The position numbers and the translations under genes are program-made. Under the pieces are notes generated by a model. It was not told the origin of the DNA, made no database searches, and saw only the letters and a list, made by a program, of their open reading frames with translations. A stretch of 6,389 nt of DNA from Gammaproteobacteria bacterium (GTDB lineage: Bacteria > Pseudomonadota > Gammaproteobacteria > UBA9214), in the NCBI GenBank assembly GCA_030632175.1, contig DAOVVG010000147.1, positions 1-6,389 of the forward strand, in the 5' to 3' direction. Numbering within the stretch: position 1 is the stretch's first letter; every line of letters starts with the position of its first letter. Below are positions 5,719 to 6,389 of this stretch, piece after piece.

Positions 5719-5732
5719 TTGACCCAGATCAA
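5719..5732 (-). promoter_or_regulatory. FNR/ANR-type binding site
   Basis: Read on the - strand the site is TTGATCTGGGTCAA, matching nine of ten conserved positions of the FNR consensus TTGAT-N4-ATCAA. Its centre is about 80.5 bases upstream of the inferred start of transcription, near the -82.5 class I position used by FNR/CRP regulators. It lies after the deformylase stop and no + strand gene is nearby, so the sulfur-globule-like gene is the only sensible target. A related regulator (CRP, DNR) could bind instead. Confidence 0.55.
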
Positions 5733-5770
5733 ATGCGGCAGCGGTTTATGGCAGCCTGAAGAACCGAAAC

Positions 5771-6298
5771 TTATTTTATCTGCCAGTCAGCCTGCAGTAC
5801 TTCAGTGAAACCAAAGCGGCGCATATCAGTCATCCGCTGTGGATACAGAATGCCATCAAGATGGTCGCATTCATGCTGCACGACCCGTGCATGAAAATGC
5901 TGTGCCTGCCGCTCTAACGGGCTGCCCAGATGGTCATAGCCTGTATAACGTATACGGGTAAAACGCGACACCACACCACGCAGCCCGGGTACGCTGAGGC
6001 AGCCCTCCCAGTCATCCTCGCGATCCCCGGCAAGCACTTCGATCACCGGATTGACCAGCACTGTTTGTGGTACAGCCTCGGCATCCGGATAACGGATATT
6101 TTCATCGAAGCCGAATACCACGACACGCAAACCCACGCCTATTTGCGGGGCAGCCAGACCCACACCATCCTCGGCACACATGGTATCCATCAGGTCCTGT
6201 ATCAGTGCATGCAATTCCGGCGTATCAAAGTCGGAAACCGGCACAGCAACTTCCAGCAGGCGCGGATCACCCATACGCAATACTTCTCTTATCGCCAT
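5771..6298 (-). CDS. def: Peptide deformylase
   Basis: Peptide deformylase is a cytoplasmic metalloenzyme (usually Fe2+) that removes the formyl group from the N-terminal Met of new proteins. All three family motifs are present: GVGLAAPQIG at residues 45-54, EGCLSVPG at 98-105 with metal ligand Cys100, and QHECDHLDG at 141-149 with ligands His142 and His146 and catalytic Glu143. The protein is 175 residues, a usual length, and starts MAIREVLRMGDPRLL, a common gammaproteobacterial N-terminus, which supports ATG 6298. Its Shine-Dalgarno sequence is weak (AGGA about 13 bases upstream). It follows an unidentified gene by 35 bases and is not next to fmt in this window, so it may be a second deformylase copy rather than the def-fmt pair; the window cannot show this. 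Confidence 0.96.
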   Translation of the reverse strand: MAIREVLRMGDPRLLEVAVPVSDFDTPELHALIQDLMDTMCAEDGVGLAAPQIGVGLRVVVFGFDENIRYPDAEAVPQTVLVNPVIEVLAGDREDDWEGCLSVPGLRGVVSRFTRIRYTGYDHLGSPLERQAQHFHARVVQHECDHLDGILYPQRMTDMRRFGFTEVLQADWQIK

Positions 6299-6333
6299 CG
6301 TGCTGTTTCGGTCCTGTTTCGTTCTGCCCGGTA

Positions 6334-6389
6334 CTAATCCAGCAGACTCACTACCTGGTTAATGGTTTTTTTCAGCGCTGCCTTGCTGA
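6334..6389 (-). CDS. C-terminal end of an unidentified gene, cut by the window edge
   Basis: On the - strand a frame enters from the right edge and runs SKAALKKTINQVVSLLD before TAG at 6334-6336 (17 full codons). It looks like the amphipathic C-terminal helix of a real protein, whereas the other two - strand frames here stop early. It ends 35 bases before peptide deformylase on the same strand, so the two may share a transcript. Too short to name. Confidence 0.45.
   Translation of the reverse strand, partial: SKAALKKTINQVVSLLD

Overview
The window looks like the chromosome of a gammaproteobacterium. The protein sequences read like those of this class, especially the peptide deformylase, ArfB, YaiI/UPF0178 and DUF4144-like products. 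A secreted Gly/Tyr-rich protein resembling sulfur globule envelope proteins points towards a sulfur-oxidising lineage, for example Chromatiales or Thiotrichales-like. That placement is inference. Base composition is moderate (a little over half G+C by eye). I see no insertion sequence, tRNA, rRNA, CRISPR array or phage gene.

Left part, + strand (1-2634): the C-terminal two thirds of a Cu+-exporting P1B-type ATPase enters from the left edge. It is followed closely by a SpoIIAA-like (STAS-fold) protein, a small DUF167/YggU protein and a lipoprotein carrying a duplicated Y-x2-G-x2-DG motif. The gaps are 37 to 65 bases, so they may be co-transcribed. This group meets the next one tail to tail around 2635-2721, an AT-rich stretch with a short perfect inverted repeat.

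Middle part, - strand (5081 down to 2722): a tightly packed run in transcription order: arfB (ribosome rescue), a membrane-anchored DUF1499 protein, a two-helix DUF6868-like membrane protein overlapping it, YaiI/UPF0178, a DUF4144-like protein, then two small overlapping reading frames. The first of these is a 39-residue single-helix membrane peptide and the second a 60-residue soluble frame with a CxxC. They may be two coupled small genes or one gene split by a +1 frameshift.

Right part, - strand (6389 down to 5162): the last 17 codons of an unidentified gene, peptide deformylase, then a 180-base spacer carrying an FNR/ANR-type site and a promoter with a perfect TATAAT. Next comes the sulfur-globule-like gene, built on eight 24-base repeats, closed by a strong intrinsic terminator at 5162-5191 that separates it from arfB.

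The most interesting locus is the sulfur-globule-like gene with its apparent oxygen-responsive promoter. Second is the unresolved small-ORF pair at 2722-3016. Most other genes are conserved housekeeping or uncharacterised families. I did not find a convincing new multi-gene system.
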